Shown here: one piece after another, positions 46,133-56,106 of the stretch
Layout: the number at the start of each line of letters is the position of its first letter
Numbering within the stretch: position 1 is the stretch's first letter
Assembly (NCBI GenBank): GCA_024710355.1
Contig: JANJUX010000011.1
Location: forward strand, 62,001-126,000
Reading direction: 5' to 3'
DNA: 64,000 nt
From: Candidatus Rifleibacteriota bacterium
GTDB lineage: Bacteria; Muiribacteriota; Ozemobacteria; Ozemobacterales; Ozemobacteraceae
The notes under the pieces: generated by a model
Told to the model about the DNA's origin: nothing
Database searches by the model: none
What the model saw: only the letters and a program-made list of their open reading frames with translations
Program-made: the position numbers and the translations under genes

Positions 46133-47155
46133 ATGTCTAAACCGTCTGCCGGACTCAATCTTATTCAGACCGAACGCGCAATTCTCGACCTGAAAAGGCA
46201 CTTTGAAGACATGTTGACCAGCAGCATGCGACTGCATCGCGTTTCAGCGCCGATGTTCGTTGCCGCCAACTCAGGTCTGCAGGACAACCTCAACGGTACC
46301 GAGCGCCCCGTCGCCTTCAGCGTTCCGGCAATTGGCGATACCCGCTTCGAAATCGTGCATTCGCTGGCAAAATGGAAACGCATGGCCCTGGCCAGATACG
46401 GCATTCCTCAGGGTGAAGGTCTTTATACCGATATGAACGCACTGCGGCCCGATGAACCCAGCATCACGACCTCGATTCACTCTGTCTATGTCGACCAGTG
46501 GGACTGGGAAAGAGTCATGACGCCGGATCAGCGCCACATAGGCTTTCTGAAATCAACCGTCGAGACGATTTATAACGCCATTCTTTCAACCGAACATCAC
46601 ATCTGCAGCCGCTACGGCCTGAAAAAGTTTCTGCCCGAAAAGATTCATTTTCTGCACAGCGAAGAACTGCTCGAAAAATATCCGAATATGACGGCAAAAG
46701 AACGTGAACACGCCATTTGCCGCGAGCTTGGCGCCGTGTTTCTCATCGGTATCGGCGGTCCGCTGCAGGACGGCAAAATTCACGACGGGCGCGCGCCCGA
46801 CTACGATGACTGGACAACCGAAACCGCGCCTGGCCGCCGTGGCCTGAATGGTGATATACTCGTTTTCAACCCGGTTCTGAACACCTCTTTTGAGCTGTCA
46901 TCGATGGGCATCAGGGTCAGCCCCGAAGTGCTCAGAAATCAGCTGAAAATCAGAGGTTGTGAAGAACGGGCCAAGCTGCCGTGGCATCAGATGCTGCTGA
47001 ATAATAAAATGCCGCAGACGATCGGCGGTGGTATCGGTCAGTCACGCCTGAGTATGCTGCTGCTGCAGAAGCGCCATATCGGCGAAGTTCAGGTCAGTGT
47101 CTGGCCCGACGAAGTTCTGGCAAGATGCGAAAGTGAAGGCCTGCAGATTCTCTGA
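46133..47155 (+). CDS. asnA: Aspartate-ammonia ligase
   Basis: IQTERAILDLKRHFEDMLTSSMRLHRVSAPMFVAANSGLQDNLNGTERPVAF; GGGIGQSRLSMLLLQKRHIGEVQ. Confidence 0.93.
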   Translation: MSKPSAGLNLIQTERAILDLKRHFEDMLTSSMRLHRVSAPMFVAANSGLQDNLNGTERPVAFSVPAIGDTRFEIVHSLAKWKRMALARYGIPQGEGLYTDMNALRPDEPSITTSIHSVYVDQWDWERVMTPDQRHIGFLKSTVETIYNAILSTEHHICSRYGLKKFLPEKIHFLHSEELLEKYPNMTAKEREHAICRELGAVFLIGIGGPLQDGKIHDGRAPDYDDWTTETAPGRRGLNGDILVFNPVLNTSFELSSMGIRVSPEVLRNQLKIRGCEERAKLPWHQMLLNNKMPQTIGGGIGQSRLSMLLLQKRHIGEVQVSVWPDEVLARCESEGLQIL

Positions 47156-47364
47156 CCGCGATATGTCGAACGGGTCACCGATTGATGCTGGTTCTGTGCC
47201 ACATATGAATCTGTAGTTCGTTCGTCATTTCGGGAATCTTATTGTAAACATCCTGAATCTCCGCTTTTACCCATCAGGGGTACAAATGCGGGGATGACAG
47301 GTGAAAAAAGAGTTGTGTGGCTGTGTTGTCGGTCATGAAAAAGAAGTAGGGTGGTGAAATAAAA

Positions 47365-47745
47365 ATGAAAAGGGCGGCAATTCATAGAAAATCAGGGTTC
47401 AGAGACCCTGCCTTTCTGTTCGCCGTGCTGATCATCTATTTCGGCGTGATGCCAACCCGGGCATATGCTTATCTCGACCCCGGCACCGGCAGCTTTATCT
47501 TTCAGATTCTCGTCGGCGCGATTGTGGGCGGCATTTTTTATTTTAAAAATTTCATCGCCTCGCTGAAAGAAAAGATCGCCCGCCTGTTCGGCAGAAAGCC
47601 AGCCGACGACTCTGCCAGCCAGTCAGCGCAAAATGCCGATTCTGCCGGCCGCTCTTCGAGCACCGCTACTGATAATAAACCCGCCGCCGCCAATCAGGCC
47701 GCCGACAGCAATAAACCGGCCGATCGCCAGGAAAAGCAGCTGTGA
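47365..47745 (+). CDS. Small membrane protein with YLDPGTGS motif
   Basis: AYAYLDPGTGSFIFQILVGAIVGGIFYFKNFIASLKEKIARLFGRK. Confidence 0.6.
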   Translation: MKRAAIHRKSGFRDPAFLFAVLIIYFGVMPTRAYAYLDPGTGSFIFQILVGAIVGGIFYFKNFIASLKEKIARLFGRKPADDSASQSAQNADSAGRSSSTATDNKPAAANQAADSNKPADRQEKQL

Positions 47746-49139
47746 CCCGCGAGCGCATTGCTGCATCATTCCGCGATCCGTGCGGCTTCATTTTCAAGCG
47801 CGACGGGCTGATTTTCCGGCAGATTAATCCGGCTGGTCTCGATGACTACCGGCATTTGCTGCAGTCAGGCCTTTACGAGATGCTTACCGGTGCAAATCTT
47901 GTGATAAAACACTCTGAAGTTGCAGCAGAAAATCCGGAGAACAAAAGCGTCGCAGCTGGCGGCCCGGCGCAACTGATCAGGCCAGAACAGATTCAGTTTA
48001 TCTCGTATCCCTGGGAGTGGAGCTTCAGCCAGCTTAAAGATGCCGCGCTGACGACTCTTGCCATTCAAAAAGCCGCGATTGATCGTGGCATGACGCTTAA
48101 AGACAGCAGCGCTTTCAATATTCAGTTCATCGATGCCCGGCCGGTTTTAATCGATACACTTTCATTTACCCGCTATCAGGAAGGCTCGCCCTGGGCCGCC
48201 TACCGCCAGTTCTGCCAACACTTTCTTGCGCCTCTGGCGCTGATGAGCCGGGTCGATATCAGGCTGCTGCAGCTTTTCAGGGTGCATCTCGATGGTCTGC
48301 CGCTCGATCTGACCAGCCGTCTTCTGCCACTGACAACCTGGCTTGGCTTTGGGCTGCTGACCCATATTCATCTGCATGCCCGCAGTCAGGCCTATTATGC
48401 CGATAAATCAGCTTCGCCGGCCGCGCACTCCGGCGGTCTGTCGAAAAATGGCATGCTCGGGCTGATCGACTCGCTCGAAAGCACTGTAAACGCCTTGAAC
48501 ATGCCGTCGCAACGCACCGAATGGGGCGACTATTATTCTGACACCAACTATTCTGACCCGGCGCTGCTGAATAAGAGAGAGCTGGTCGATGCATTCATCG
48601 CCCGTTCAGAGGCTAGCGGCCCGGTCTGGGACCTCGGCGCCAATACCGGGTTTTTCAGTCGTCTGGCCAGCGCCCGTGGCCTGCAAACCGTCGCCTTCGA
48701 TATCGACCCGGTTGCCGTCGATAAAAATTACCGGCAGTGCCGGCAGAACCACGAAAAATGTCTGCTGCCGCTGTTACTCGATCTGACCAACCCCGCCCCG
48801 CCCCTCGGCTGGGAAAACCGCGAGCGCATGTCTCTCGCCGAGCGTGGCCCGGCTGACCTGATCATGGCTCTGGCGCTCGTTCATCACCTTGCCATCAGTA
48901 ACAATCTGCCGCTCGATATGATTGCCGCTTTTCTGGCGCGCAATTGCCGCAGATTGATAATCGAGTTCGTTCCGAAAGCTGATTCGCAGGTGCAGCGCCT
49001 GCTTGCTTCACGGGCAGACATATTCCCTGACTATACTCAAGCTGGCTTCGAACAAGCGTTTTCACGCGAGTTCCGCATTCTGGCGGTCGAAAAAGTCAGG
49101 GAGTCGGAGCGGCTTCTCTACCTGATGGAAAAGGCTTGA
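47742..49139 (+). CDS. SAM-dependent methyltransferase family protein (NoeA-like)
   Basis: WEWSFSQLKDAALTTLAIQKAAIDRGMTLKDSSAFNIQFIDARPVLIDTLSF; VWDLGANTGFFSRLA. Confidence 0.7.
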   Translation: MTRERIAASFRDPCGFIFKRDGLIFRQINPAGLDDYRHLLQSGLYEMLTGANLVIKHSEVAAENPENKSVAAGGPAQLIRPEQIQFISYPWEWSFSQLKDAALTTLAIQKAAIDRGMTLKDSSAFNIQFIDARPVLIDTLSFTRYQEGSPWAAYRQFCQHFLAPLALMSRVDIRLLQLFRVHLDGLPLDLTSRLLPLTTWLGFGLLTHIHLHARSQAYYADKSASPAAHSGGLSKNGMLGLIDSLESTVNALNMPSQRTEWGDYYSDTNYSDPALLNKRELVDAFIARSEASGPVWDLGANTGFFSRLASARGLQTVAFDIDPVAVDKNYRQCRQNHEKCLLPLLLDLTNPAPPLGWENRERMSLAERGPADLIMALALVHHLAISNNLPLDMIAAFLARNCRRLIIEFVPKADSQVQRLLASRADIFPDYTQAGFEQAFSREFRILAVEKVRESERLLYLMEKA

Positions 49140-50680
49140 GCATGAAGGTTTCGCAGTATTTTCACCCTCTGTTTTTTTCGGTATATCCGGTTCTTTATCT
49201 TTATGCCCGCCACCAGGGAACTATCAACCACGCCGATGTGGTTTTGCCGCTGCTCGTCTGCTTCATTTCGGCTGCGGCTGTATTGCTTCTGTTCCGGGTA
49301 TTGAGCGGCGATGGCATCAAAGCTTCGCTGTCGGTCACAGTGCTGTGTTTTGCCATGTTTACCTTCGGTTCATTCGATTCGCTGCTTTTTGCCTCGGCTG
49401 CGACGCATTCGGGTAGAACTTTCTGGTTTCCGCTGCTGTGGGTCATTGCCAACACGGCAGCTGTTGTTCTTGTCATGAAAAGCCGCGCTGATAACAGCAA
49501 GGCGCACGGTTTTCTCAACTTCATGGCTCTGGCAATGCTGCTTATGTCAGGCGGTGGTATTCTTCATACGGCAATATTTTTTGAGTCTGCAGTCAGGCCG
49601 GCCGTTTCGCTGCAGAAAGGGCCAGAAATACTTTCAGAAGAAGAAAAGCAGAAACTTCCCGATGTTTTTTATCTGATTTTAGATGGTTACGCTCGACATG
49701 ACACTCTGCAGCGCCTCTACAGCTTTGATAATTCAGACTTCATGAATTTTCTCTCGCAATCCGGTTTTTTCATTGCATCGCAATCTTATGCGAATTATCC
49801 GCAGACCTATCTTTCGCTGGCCAGCAGCCTGAATTCAACCCGCCTCGATTCACTTGCCGAAAAATTTTCAGACACAAATTCAGTGCAGCCTCTGGTGGAA
49901 ATGATTCAGAATAATCGCCTGTTTGAAACCCTGAAAAAATGGGGTTACAGAACGGTTGCCTTTTCGAGCGGCTACTCAGGAACAGAAATCAGAACTGCTG
50001 ACGTTTATATATCGCGCAGTATTCTTGGCCGTGAATTTACCGATACATTGGTCAACATGACTTTTCTTGCGGCCCTGAAACTGCCGTTTTTCGACCTGTC
50101 GGTTTCTCAGGCTGACATTCATCGCGAAAGAATTCGGCAGACGCTGCAGGAAATTCCAGAGCTTGCTTTTGCTGAGCCTGTTTGTGTCTTCGCACACATT
50201 ATCTGCCCGCATCCGCCCTTTGTATTTGCGGCAGACGGAAAGCCGCTGGAACAGAGCGGAAGGTTTACGCTTTTCGATGGTAACGACTGGGGCAGCGACA
50301 AGGAAGCATATCGTAAATTCTATACTGATCAGCTTTTATATCTTAATCGGCTGGTCAAACAGACAGTTACAGATATTCTCAAACGTCCCGGGCGGCCAAA
50401 GATTCTCGTCATTCAGTCAGACCACGGCCCCGGGTCCAAGCTCGACTGGCAGAACATCGAGAAAACCGATCTGAAAGAGCGCTTTGGCATATTGCATGCG
50501 ATATATTGCAGTGATGGTGATTATTCGCGCCTTTACCCCGAAATGACGCCGTTGAATACCTTTCGCATCATTTTGCGGCGCATAACCGGAGAAAAGTTCG
50601 AATCGTTGCCGGATCGCAGCTTTTTTGCGCCCTGGATCGGGCGCTATCGCTTTGTCGAGATTACCGAGAAATTGCACTGA
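49136..50680 (+). CDS. Membrane sulfatase/alkaline-phosphatase-superfamily hydrolase
   Basis: TM N-terminus; DVFYLILDGYARHDTL...HIICPHPPFVF...ILVIQSDHGPGS. Confidence 0.7.
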   Translation: MSMKVSQYFHPLFFSVYPVLYLYARHQGTINHADVVLPLLVCFISAAAVLLLFRVLSGDGIKASLSVTVLCFAMFTFGSFDSLLFASAATHSGRTFWFPLLWVIANTAAVVLVMKSRADNSKAHGFLNFMALAMLLMSGGGILHTAIFFESAVRPAVSLQKGPEILSEEEKQKLPDVFYLILDGYARHDTLQRLYSFDNSDFMNFLSQSGFFIASQSYANYPQTYLSLASSLNSTRLDSLAEKFSDTNSVQPLVEMIQNNRLFETLKKWGYRTVAFSSGYSGTEIRTADVYISRSILGREFTDTLVNMTFLAALKLPFFDLSVSQADIHRERIRQTLQEIPELAFAEPVCVFAHIICPHPPFVFAADGKPLEQSGRFTLFDGNDWGSDKEAYRKFYTDQLLYLNRLVKQTVTDILKRPGRPKILVIQSDHGPGSKLDWQNIEKTDLKERFGILHAIYCSDGDYSRLYPEMTPLNTFRIILRRITGEKFESLPDRSFFAPWIGRYRFVEITEKLH

Positions 50681-50754
50681 CCCAAACCTTTGGCGGGTGG
50701 GCCAATGGTGCAAAGTATGGTAGAATCGCCTCATTAAACTCAGGAGAAAATTTT

Positions 50755-51060
50755 TTGCAACAGTTATCAGATATCAGCAGCAGATTGAAAAGCCTTCAGG
50801 AAACCGCCATGGCAGAAGAAACGCCTCTGAAGGCAAAAATTCTGCTGGTTCTCGCGATTGTTTATTTTCTGTCGCCGATCGACCTGATTCCTGATTTTAT
50901 ACCGGTGATCGGCTATCTTGACGATCTGATTATCGTGCCGACGCTTATCTGGCTAGCCTTCAGAGAAATTGAAAAGAACGCCAGGGAAAAACGGGCTGAG
51001 GCTCTGCGCTCTTCAGCGGTTGGTTTGAACGAGCCTGAACAGTGTGAGGTCATGAAATGA
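50755..51060 (+). CDS. YkvA-like DUF1232 protein (TTG start)
   Basis: LLVLAIVYFLSPIDLIPDFIPVIGYLDDLIIV; AGGAG RBS. Confidence 0.85.
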   Translation: MQQLSDISSRLKSLQETAMAEETPLKAKILLVLAIVYFLSPIDLIPDFIPVIGYLDDLIIVPTLIWLAFREIEKNAREKRAEALRSSAVGLNEPEQCEVMK

Positions 51061-51671
51061 AGTCCGGCAAGGTTATTCTTTGCGATCTTGGTGGGGTTCT
51101 CATCGACCTGCACTGGGTAGAGCACGCCAGAGGCCTTTTCGGAAAAGATATGTCTGCCGATGAACTCAAGACGAGATGGTTATCTCTGAAGTCGGTGCTG
51201 GAATTTGAAACCGGGAATGTCGATTTTCAGACTTTTTATCGGCTTTTTTGTGATGAAACCGGCGCCAAAATCACATTTGACAGATTTAAAAGTGAATTTA
51301 CCGGTATTATCGGTCCGGTTAAGGCGGGCTGTTATGAAATTCTCGATCAGCTCGCCGGCTGCGGCCGCCTGGCAATGCTTTCAAACACCAATTATCTGCA
51401 TGTTGAGCATCTGAGGCAGGTAAGCAGAATTTTTGCTCCCTTTGCCGATCTCTTTTTTTCTTATGAGCTTCGCATGGCCAAGCCTGAACGCCGAATTTTT
51501 GCTGTAGTTGCCGATCGGCTCGGCTGTGTCGCTTCAGATATTCTGTTTTTCGACGACAGCCAGGCCAACATAGATGCGGCTGTCAGCTTCGGAATGCATG
51601 GATTCAGAGTCGAATCGCCTCAGGAAATCGCAAAAATTGTCGATGCACGCTTAAAAAGCGGCATGCTATAA
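51057..51671 (+). CDS. HAD-superfamily hydrolase (HAD-IA type)
   Basis: VILCDLGGVLIDLHW, MLSNTNYLHVEHL, DILFFDDSQANIDAA. Confidence 0.85.
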   Translation: MKSGKVILCDLGGVLIDLHWVEHARGLFGKDMSADELKTRWLSLKSVLEFETGNVDFQTFYRLFCDETGAKITFDRFKSEFTGIIGPVKAGCYEILDQLAGCGRLAMLSNTNYLHVEHLRQVSRIFAPFADLFFSYELRMAKPERRIFAVVADRLGCVASDILFFDDSQANIDAAVSFGMHGFRVESPQEIAKIVDARLKSGML

Positions 51672-51704
51672 TCAGCAGAAATTTACAACGACCGGAGTAA
51701 TAAC

Positions 51705-52010
51705 GTGAAACTGTCATCAAACCAGAGAAAACACCTTGAAGCACTTGCCAATCCAATGGATGCAATTATCAGAATCGGCAAGCAGGGGCTTGAGGCAAAG
51801 ATTGTCAGCAGTGTCATCGAAGCCTTCAATTCACACGAACTGATAAAGATCAAGCTGCTCGATACTTCTCCGGTAGACGCCGAAGAGGTGGTTGACGAGA
51901 TTCTTGACGCCACCGATGCGGTTCTGGTCAGAACCATCGGCCGGGTAATCATTCTTTATCGCCCTTTTACCGATAAACCCCGCAAAATTGAGCTGCCCGC
52001 CGCCCGCTAA
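51705..52010 (+). CDS. yhbY: YhbY/CRM-domain RNA-binding protein
   Basis: LSSNQRKHLEALANPMDAIIRIGKQGLEAKIVSSVIEAFNSHELIKIKLL; VRTIGRVIILYRP. Confidence 0.88.
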   Translation: MKLSSNQRKHLEALANPMDAIIRIGKQGLEAKIVSSVIEAFNSHELIKIKLLDTSPVDAEEVVDEILDATDAVLVRTIGRVIILYRPFTDKPRKIELPAAR

Positions 52011-52016
52011 AATTTT

Positions 52017-52045
52017 ATGACAGCCGGGCATTTTTCTCTTATAAT
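52017..52045 (+). promoter_or_regulatory. Promoter of the hybrid histidine kinase gene
   Basis: ATGACA-N17-TATAAT. Confidence 0.6.
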
Positions 52046-52125
52046 GGAATCAGAGATAGAAAAAATCAGAGAAGAGAATTGGTTAGTCTTAAAGAGAGGG
52101 GGCCGCTTGCACGTGGCCCGAACTT

Positions 52126-55100
52126 ATGCAGAGGCAGAAATCCATACTGTCGCCTTCTGTCAGGAGCGAAAATGCAAGGGCTTTTCGCTCCTTTAAGTTG
52201 CGCTTTATCTCGTGGTATCTGCCTGCAGCGTTTTTGCTTGCAGGCCTGTTGACCGTTTCACTTGTCTGGTTTTCGCAGAGAAGCTACGCCAACCGCCAGC
52301 AAAGCCACGTTCTTGAACGTTTTGCCCGCCACGGAGAATATCTCCGCATGGCGATTCTCAGCAAAAACTTCCAGGAAATGTCTTCATATCTCGAAAAGGT
52401 TTCTGAACAACTCGACCTCTCTGAAATCGTGGTTTACGACGGCAGCAGCCGGCCGATTGCATCATTTTCACAGGGGGTCACGGCCCCGGCGTTCTCTGAA
52501 CTCAGAGTTCCGCTGATCGTTCAGGAAAACTCTTCAAAAGCTGAAGAGGTCTGGGTTGTGGCAATGAAAATACCTCCCGGGCCCTTTATCGGCCTGATCG
52601 ACAGTTTCATGTTTTATCAGCTGCTGATTCTGGCTGCCCTGGTGATTTTTTCCGTTGCCGGAACATTTTTTGCCTTTGACAGCATCGTTATCAGACCTTT
52701 GCAGAGCCTGAAACACGCAATGCGTGAGATGATCGGGGGCAGTAATGACGGGCTTGCCGCGATAATCGAAAATGACGAAGTCGGTGAAGCCTGCAGTATT
52801 TTCAATGAACTCGCGAAAGAGCGCGCAAAAGAGGCCAGGCTGGTGCATAGTTTCAGTATGCAGGCGGGCATCGTCTGCTTTAAATACGATCCGGCGACTG
52901 ATTTTTTCGAATTTTCCGGGCGTTTTCCCGAAACCCTGAATTTTGATGTTGCACTGCTCAAATCATCCCAGGAACTCTTTGCAATGACTCATCCAGATGT
53001 AAGAGGTGAATGTAAACAGGAGTGGTATGACCTCAGAGAACGTTTTCGCACCGAAGAATCAGGCCACCGCGAGATTGATTTAAAATTGTACAACCCGAAA
53101 GAGGAGTTCAGCGGGGCTACCGAAGAAAACTGGGTGAGAATGATTATCGACTGGCTGAGTATCGATGGCAGGCGCCAGATTCGCGGAATAATCAAAGATA
53201 TCACTCAGATGCGGCAGCGCGAAGCTCAGCTGAAAAGTCAGGCCGAAAGTTTCCGCATGATCTATGAAAACAGCCCCGTTGGTATCTGGCGCTGTGTCTG
53301 TAACAACGATCTCTATTATTATATGAATCATGCCATGGCCCGAATTCTTGGCTACAGATCACCGGAAGAGGCCATCGAAAAGATTCAGAGCATCAGTCGT
53401 GACGTGTTTTTCAATCCGGGCGAGCGGGCCTTTTTTCTCGATGAGGTTAAAAAACGTGATCAGGTCGGCAATTTCGAACTTCGATTGCGCAAGGCAGACG
53501 GGACCATCTTCTGGGGCGCTCTCTTCGGCAGGCTCTTTACCGATCATAATGTGCAGTATTGTGAGGGCGGGCTCATCGATATAACCGAAAGAAAACAGCT
53601 TGACGAGCAGCTGCGCAGTAATGAAGAATTTCTGCGTCAGGGCCTTGAGGCATCGGGGCTGGTTCTCTGGCAACTCGATCCTGTAACCGGTCGGATGCAT
53701 CTGAAGGGCTCGATAAAAGAACTTCTTGGCTCAGGCTTGACTGAGGCGACTTCGTTAAAAGTTCTGCAGCGTCTGGTTCACCCCGAAGACCTTGCCCGGT
53801 TCGGCGGTGGCATTGACCGCCTCAGACGCGGTGAAAGCATTCAGGGCAACGACCACAGCCGTTTCGAATTCAGAATATGCAAGGTAGATGAAGCGAAAAG
53901 GGTCGAAATCAGATGGCTTACCGCTTCGGCAGTGCGCTCCGAAACGCTTTCCGGTGGCCGTCAAGGTCACATTAACGGTTTTTTCTTTGATATTACCGCG
54001 CAAAAAGATGCCGAAATTCGGCTGACCAGAGCTGTAGAAACCGCCAAGGCCGAAAGTCGTCAGAAATCAGAGTTTTTCGCGGGAGTCAGCCATGAAGTCA
54101 GAACGCCACTCAATGCCATAATCGGTTTCAGCGAACTTCTGCTGCCAATGATCGAAAACTCAAAAGGGCAGCATTTTATGAATTCGATTCTGTCTTCGAG
54201 CCGAAGCCTTATAAATATTCTCAACAGCATGCTCGACCTGAGTCGACTCGAAGCCGGCAAGGTCGAGCTCGTTCTCGAGCCGGTAAGAATCAACGAATTG
54301 ATTGCCGACATCAGACAGAGCCACCTTTCCGATGCCGAAAGGCGTAACCTCGAATTCAAGGTTAAGGTGGCCGACAATGTGCCGCCAGTGCTTATTCTTG
54401 ATGAATTCAGGCTCAGACAGGTGATTTCAAACCTTCTGACCAATTCCTTTCATTACACTGCGAGCGGCAGTGTGAATCTCTCGGTGCTGGCTGCAGTCAA
54501 GCAGCCGCAGCAGTCAGTCGATCTCAGCATTTCGGTGCATGACACCGGCCAGGGTATTCATTCTGACGACCTCGCCGACCTATTCAAGCCATTCAGCCAG
54601 AAAAATTCATTTCAGAAGAGTCACGGAAGCGGCGCCGGCCTTGGTCTGGCAATCTGCCGGCATCTCGTCGAACTCATGGGCGGTAGAATCAGGGTGAAAA
54701 GCGAAATTCAATGCGGCAGCCGTTTTGAAATTCTGCTGCGCGATGTAAAAATAGCCGCTTCAGAAAACGCTGCGGCTCCTGCCAGTCTTGAGCGGCAGCA
54801 CTACCGGTTTGACGGCCAGAAAATTCTTGTTGCCGATGATACGGCTTCGAATCGCGAACTCATGGCCGAAGCGATGCGCAGCTCGGGCCTTCAGGTCGTG
54901 TGCGCTGCTGACGGCGAAGAGGCGGTTCAGATGGCTATAAAAGAACAGCCCGAGCTGATCCTCATGGATATCAGAATGCCAAGAAAGGATGGCGTCGCGG
55001 CGGTAAAGGAGCTGCGGGCGATTCCGGCACTTTCAGGGGTTCCGGTGGTTGCGGTTACCGCCTCTGCCAGTGCCCGCGAGCATCGCGAGTTGACCGAACT

Positions 55101-55518
55101 TTTCGATGGTTTCATTTATAAACCGGTAAGTCTGCTGCGTCTGTTTGCCGAGGCCGCAAAACATCTGAAACACAAGGTCAGAGAAGATCATCAGGAGTCT
55201 CGGCCGGCGATGATGTCGGCTGAATCGTTCGAGCAGCTGAGCGACCCGTGGCGGCTCGTTGAAAGCATCAGCAAAGAATACATGCCGGCACTCAAAGAAT
55301 TCGAAGGAGCGGTAGCCATTGAAAATGTTTCGCTGCTTGCCGAGTCTTTAAAAGCTCTGGCATTGAGACATTCATGCAACCTTCTTACCATCGAGGCTGA
55401 ACGCCTCAAAGCCTCTGCCGAAAAATTCGACCTGGCCGGTATAGACGATGCGCGCAAGCACATCAGAATGATTTTTGAACAGATTCTGCAACTTTATCAG
55501 CGGCAGCTGAGCGCATAA
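52126..55518 (+). CDS. Membrane hybrid sensor histidine kinase (PAS repeats, HisKA-HATPase, REC)
   Basis: FFAGVSHEVRTPLNAIIGFSELL, GAGLGLAICRHLVELMGG, ILVADDTASNRELMAEAM...ILMDIRMPRKDG. Confidence 0.9.
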   Translation: MQRQKSILSPSVRSENARAFRSFKLRFISWYLPAAFLLAGLLTVSLVWFSQRSYANRQQSHVLERFARHGEYLRMAILSKNFQEMSSYLEKVSEQLDLSEIVVYDGSSRPIASFSQGVTAPAFSELRVPLIVQENSSKAEEVWVVAMKIPPGPFIGLIDSFMFYQLLILAALVIFSVAGTFFAFDSIVIRPLQSLKHAMREMIGGSNDGLAAIIENDEVGEACSIFNELAKERAKEARLVHSFSMQAGIVCFKYDPATDFFEFSGRFPETLNFDVALLKSSQELFAMTHPDVRGECKQEWYDLRERFRTEESGHREIDLKLYNPKEEFSGATEENWVRMIIDWLSIDGRRQIRGIIKDITQMRQREAQLKSQAESFRMIYENSPVGIWRCVCNNDLYYYMNHAMARILGYRSPEEAIEKIQSISRDVFFNPGERAFFLDEVKKRDQVGNFELRLRKADGTIFWGALFGRLFTDHNVQYCEGGLIDITERKQLDEQLRSNEEFLRQGLEASGLVLWQLDPVTGRMHLKGSIKELLGSGLTEATSLKVLQRLVHPEDLARFGGGIDRLRRGESIQGNDHSRFEFRICKVDEAKRVEIRWLTASAVRSETLSGGRQGHINGFFFDITAQKDAEIRLTRAVETAKAESRQKSEFFAGVSHEVRTPLNAIIGFSELLLPMIENSKGQHFMNSILSSSRSLINILNSMLDLSRLEAGKVELVLEPVRINELIADIRQSHLSDAERRNLEFKVKVADNVPPVLILDEFRLRQVISNLLTNSFHYTASGSVNLSVLAAVKQPQQSVDLSISVHDTGQGIHSDDLADLFKPFSQKNSFQKSHGSGAGLGLAICRHLVELMGGRIRVKSEIQCGSRFEILLRDVKIAASENAAAPASLERQHYRFDGQKILVADDTASNRELMAEAMRSSGLQVVCAADGEEAVQMAIKEQPELILMDIRMPRKDGVAAVKELRAIPALSGVPVVAVTASASAREHRELTELFDGFIYKPVSLLRLFAEAAKHLKHKVREDHQESRPAMMSAESFEQLSDPWRLVESISKEYMPALKEFEGAVAIENVSLLAESLKALALRHSCNLLTIEAERLKASAEKFDLAGIDDARKHIRMIFEQILQLYQRQLSA

Positions 55519-56027
55519 GAAATAACGAACTGCCGCTGTTCATCGGTTTCCGGGCTGCGCGTGAACCTGGCGGCATTGCTGGCAGAAAAAAGTCTGGCCA
55601 CTTCAGTCAGGGCTTCTTCGCCTGATTTTCCCTGTGAACATAGCCAGCAGCCAACCACAGTGCCGGTGCGACCCACGCCACCACGACAGTGAAGATAGAT
55701 TTTATGGCCACCCGCCAGAAGCTCGTTGAGATGCTGTACAATCTCTTGCATGCCTGCCAGGTCGGGTATTGAATAGTCTCTGATCTCGAAACGCCGGTAA
55801 CCGGTGTTTTTGTCGGTAATGCTCTTTATTACAGCCTGATAATGGGTCAGCTCATCTTCTTCAGTCAGGTCGACAAACGCGTCAATACCGGTCGCCAGCA
55901 GACGGCGCAGAAAATCATCGGCGTCGTCGATTCCCGGGTTATAGGGGTAGCCGCCAGCCAGAAAGCGATCCTGAACAACCCACCAGCATCGGCCGGGGAG
56001 CTGAATCTTGTGCATGCCTGCCTCCAT
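55497..56027 (-). CDS. Dual-specificity/tyrosine protein phosphatase family protein
   Basis: IYLHCRGGVGRTGTVVGCWL (HCX5R). Confidence 0.85.
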   Translation of the reverse strand: MEAGMHKIQLPGRCWWVVQDRFLAGGYPYNPGIDDADDFLRRLLATGIDAFVDLTEEDELTHYQAVIKSITDKNTGYRRFEIRDYSIPDLAGMQEIVQHLNELLAGGHKIYLHCRGGVGRTGTVVGCWLCSQGKSGEEALTEVARLFSASNAARFTRSPETDEQRQFVISYALSCR

Positions 56028-56106
56028 CTTTCGTTAACTTCCGGCATGATTCTAGCATTTTTTGCCTGACATCTGTTATATTCTTGAAAACTCTCGTTAA
56101 AGGCTG

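Noticed and set aside
47200-47330. Degenerate CGTCATTTCGGGAAT...GCGGGGATGACAGG inverted motif
   Set aside because: Too degenerate to call a MITE or REP from one copy
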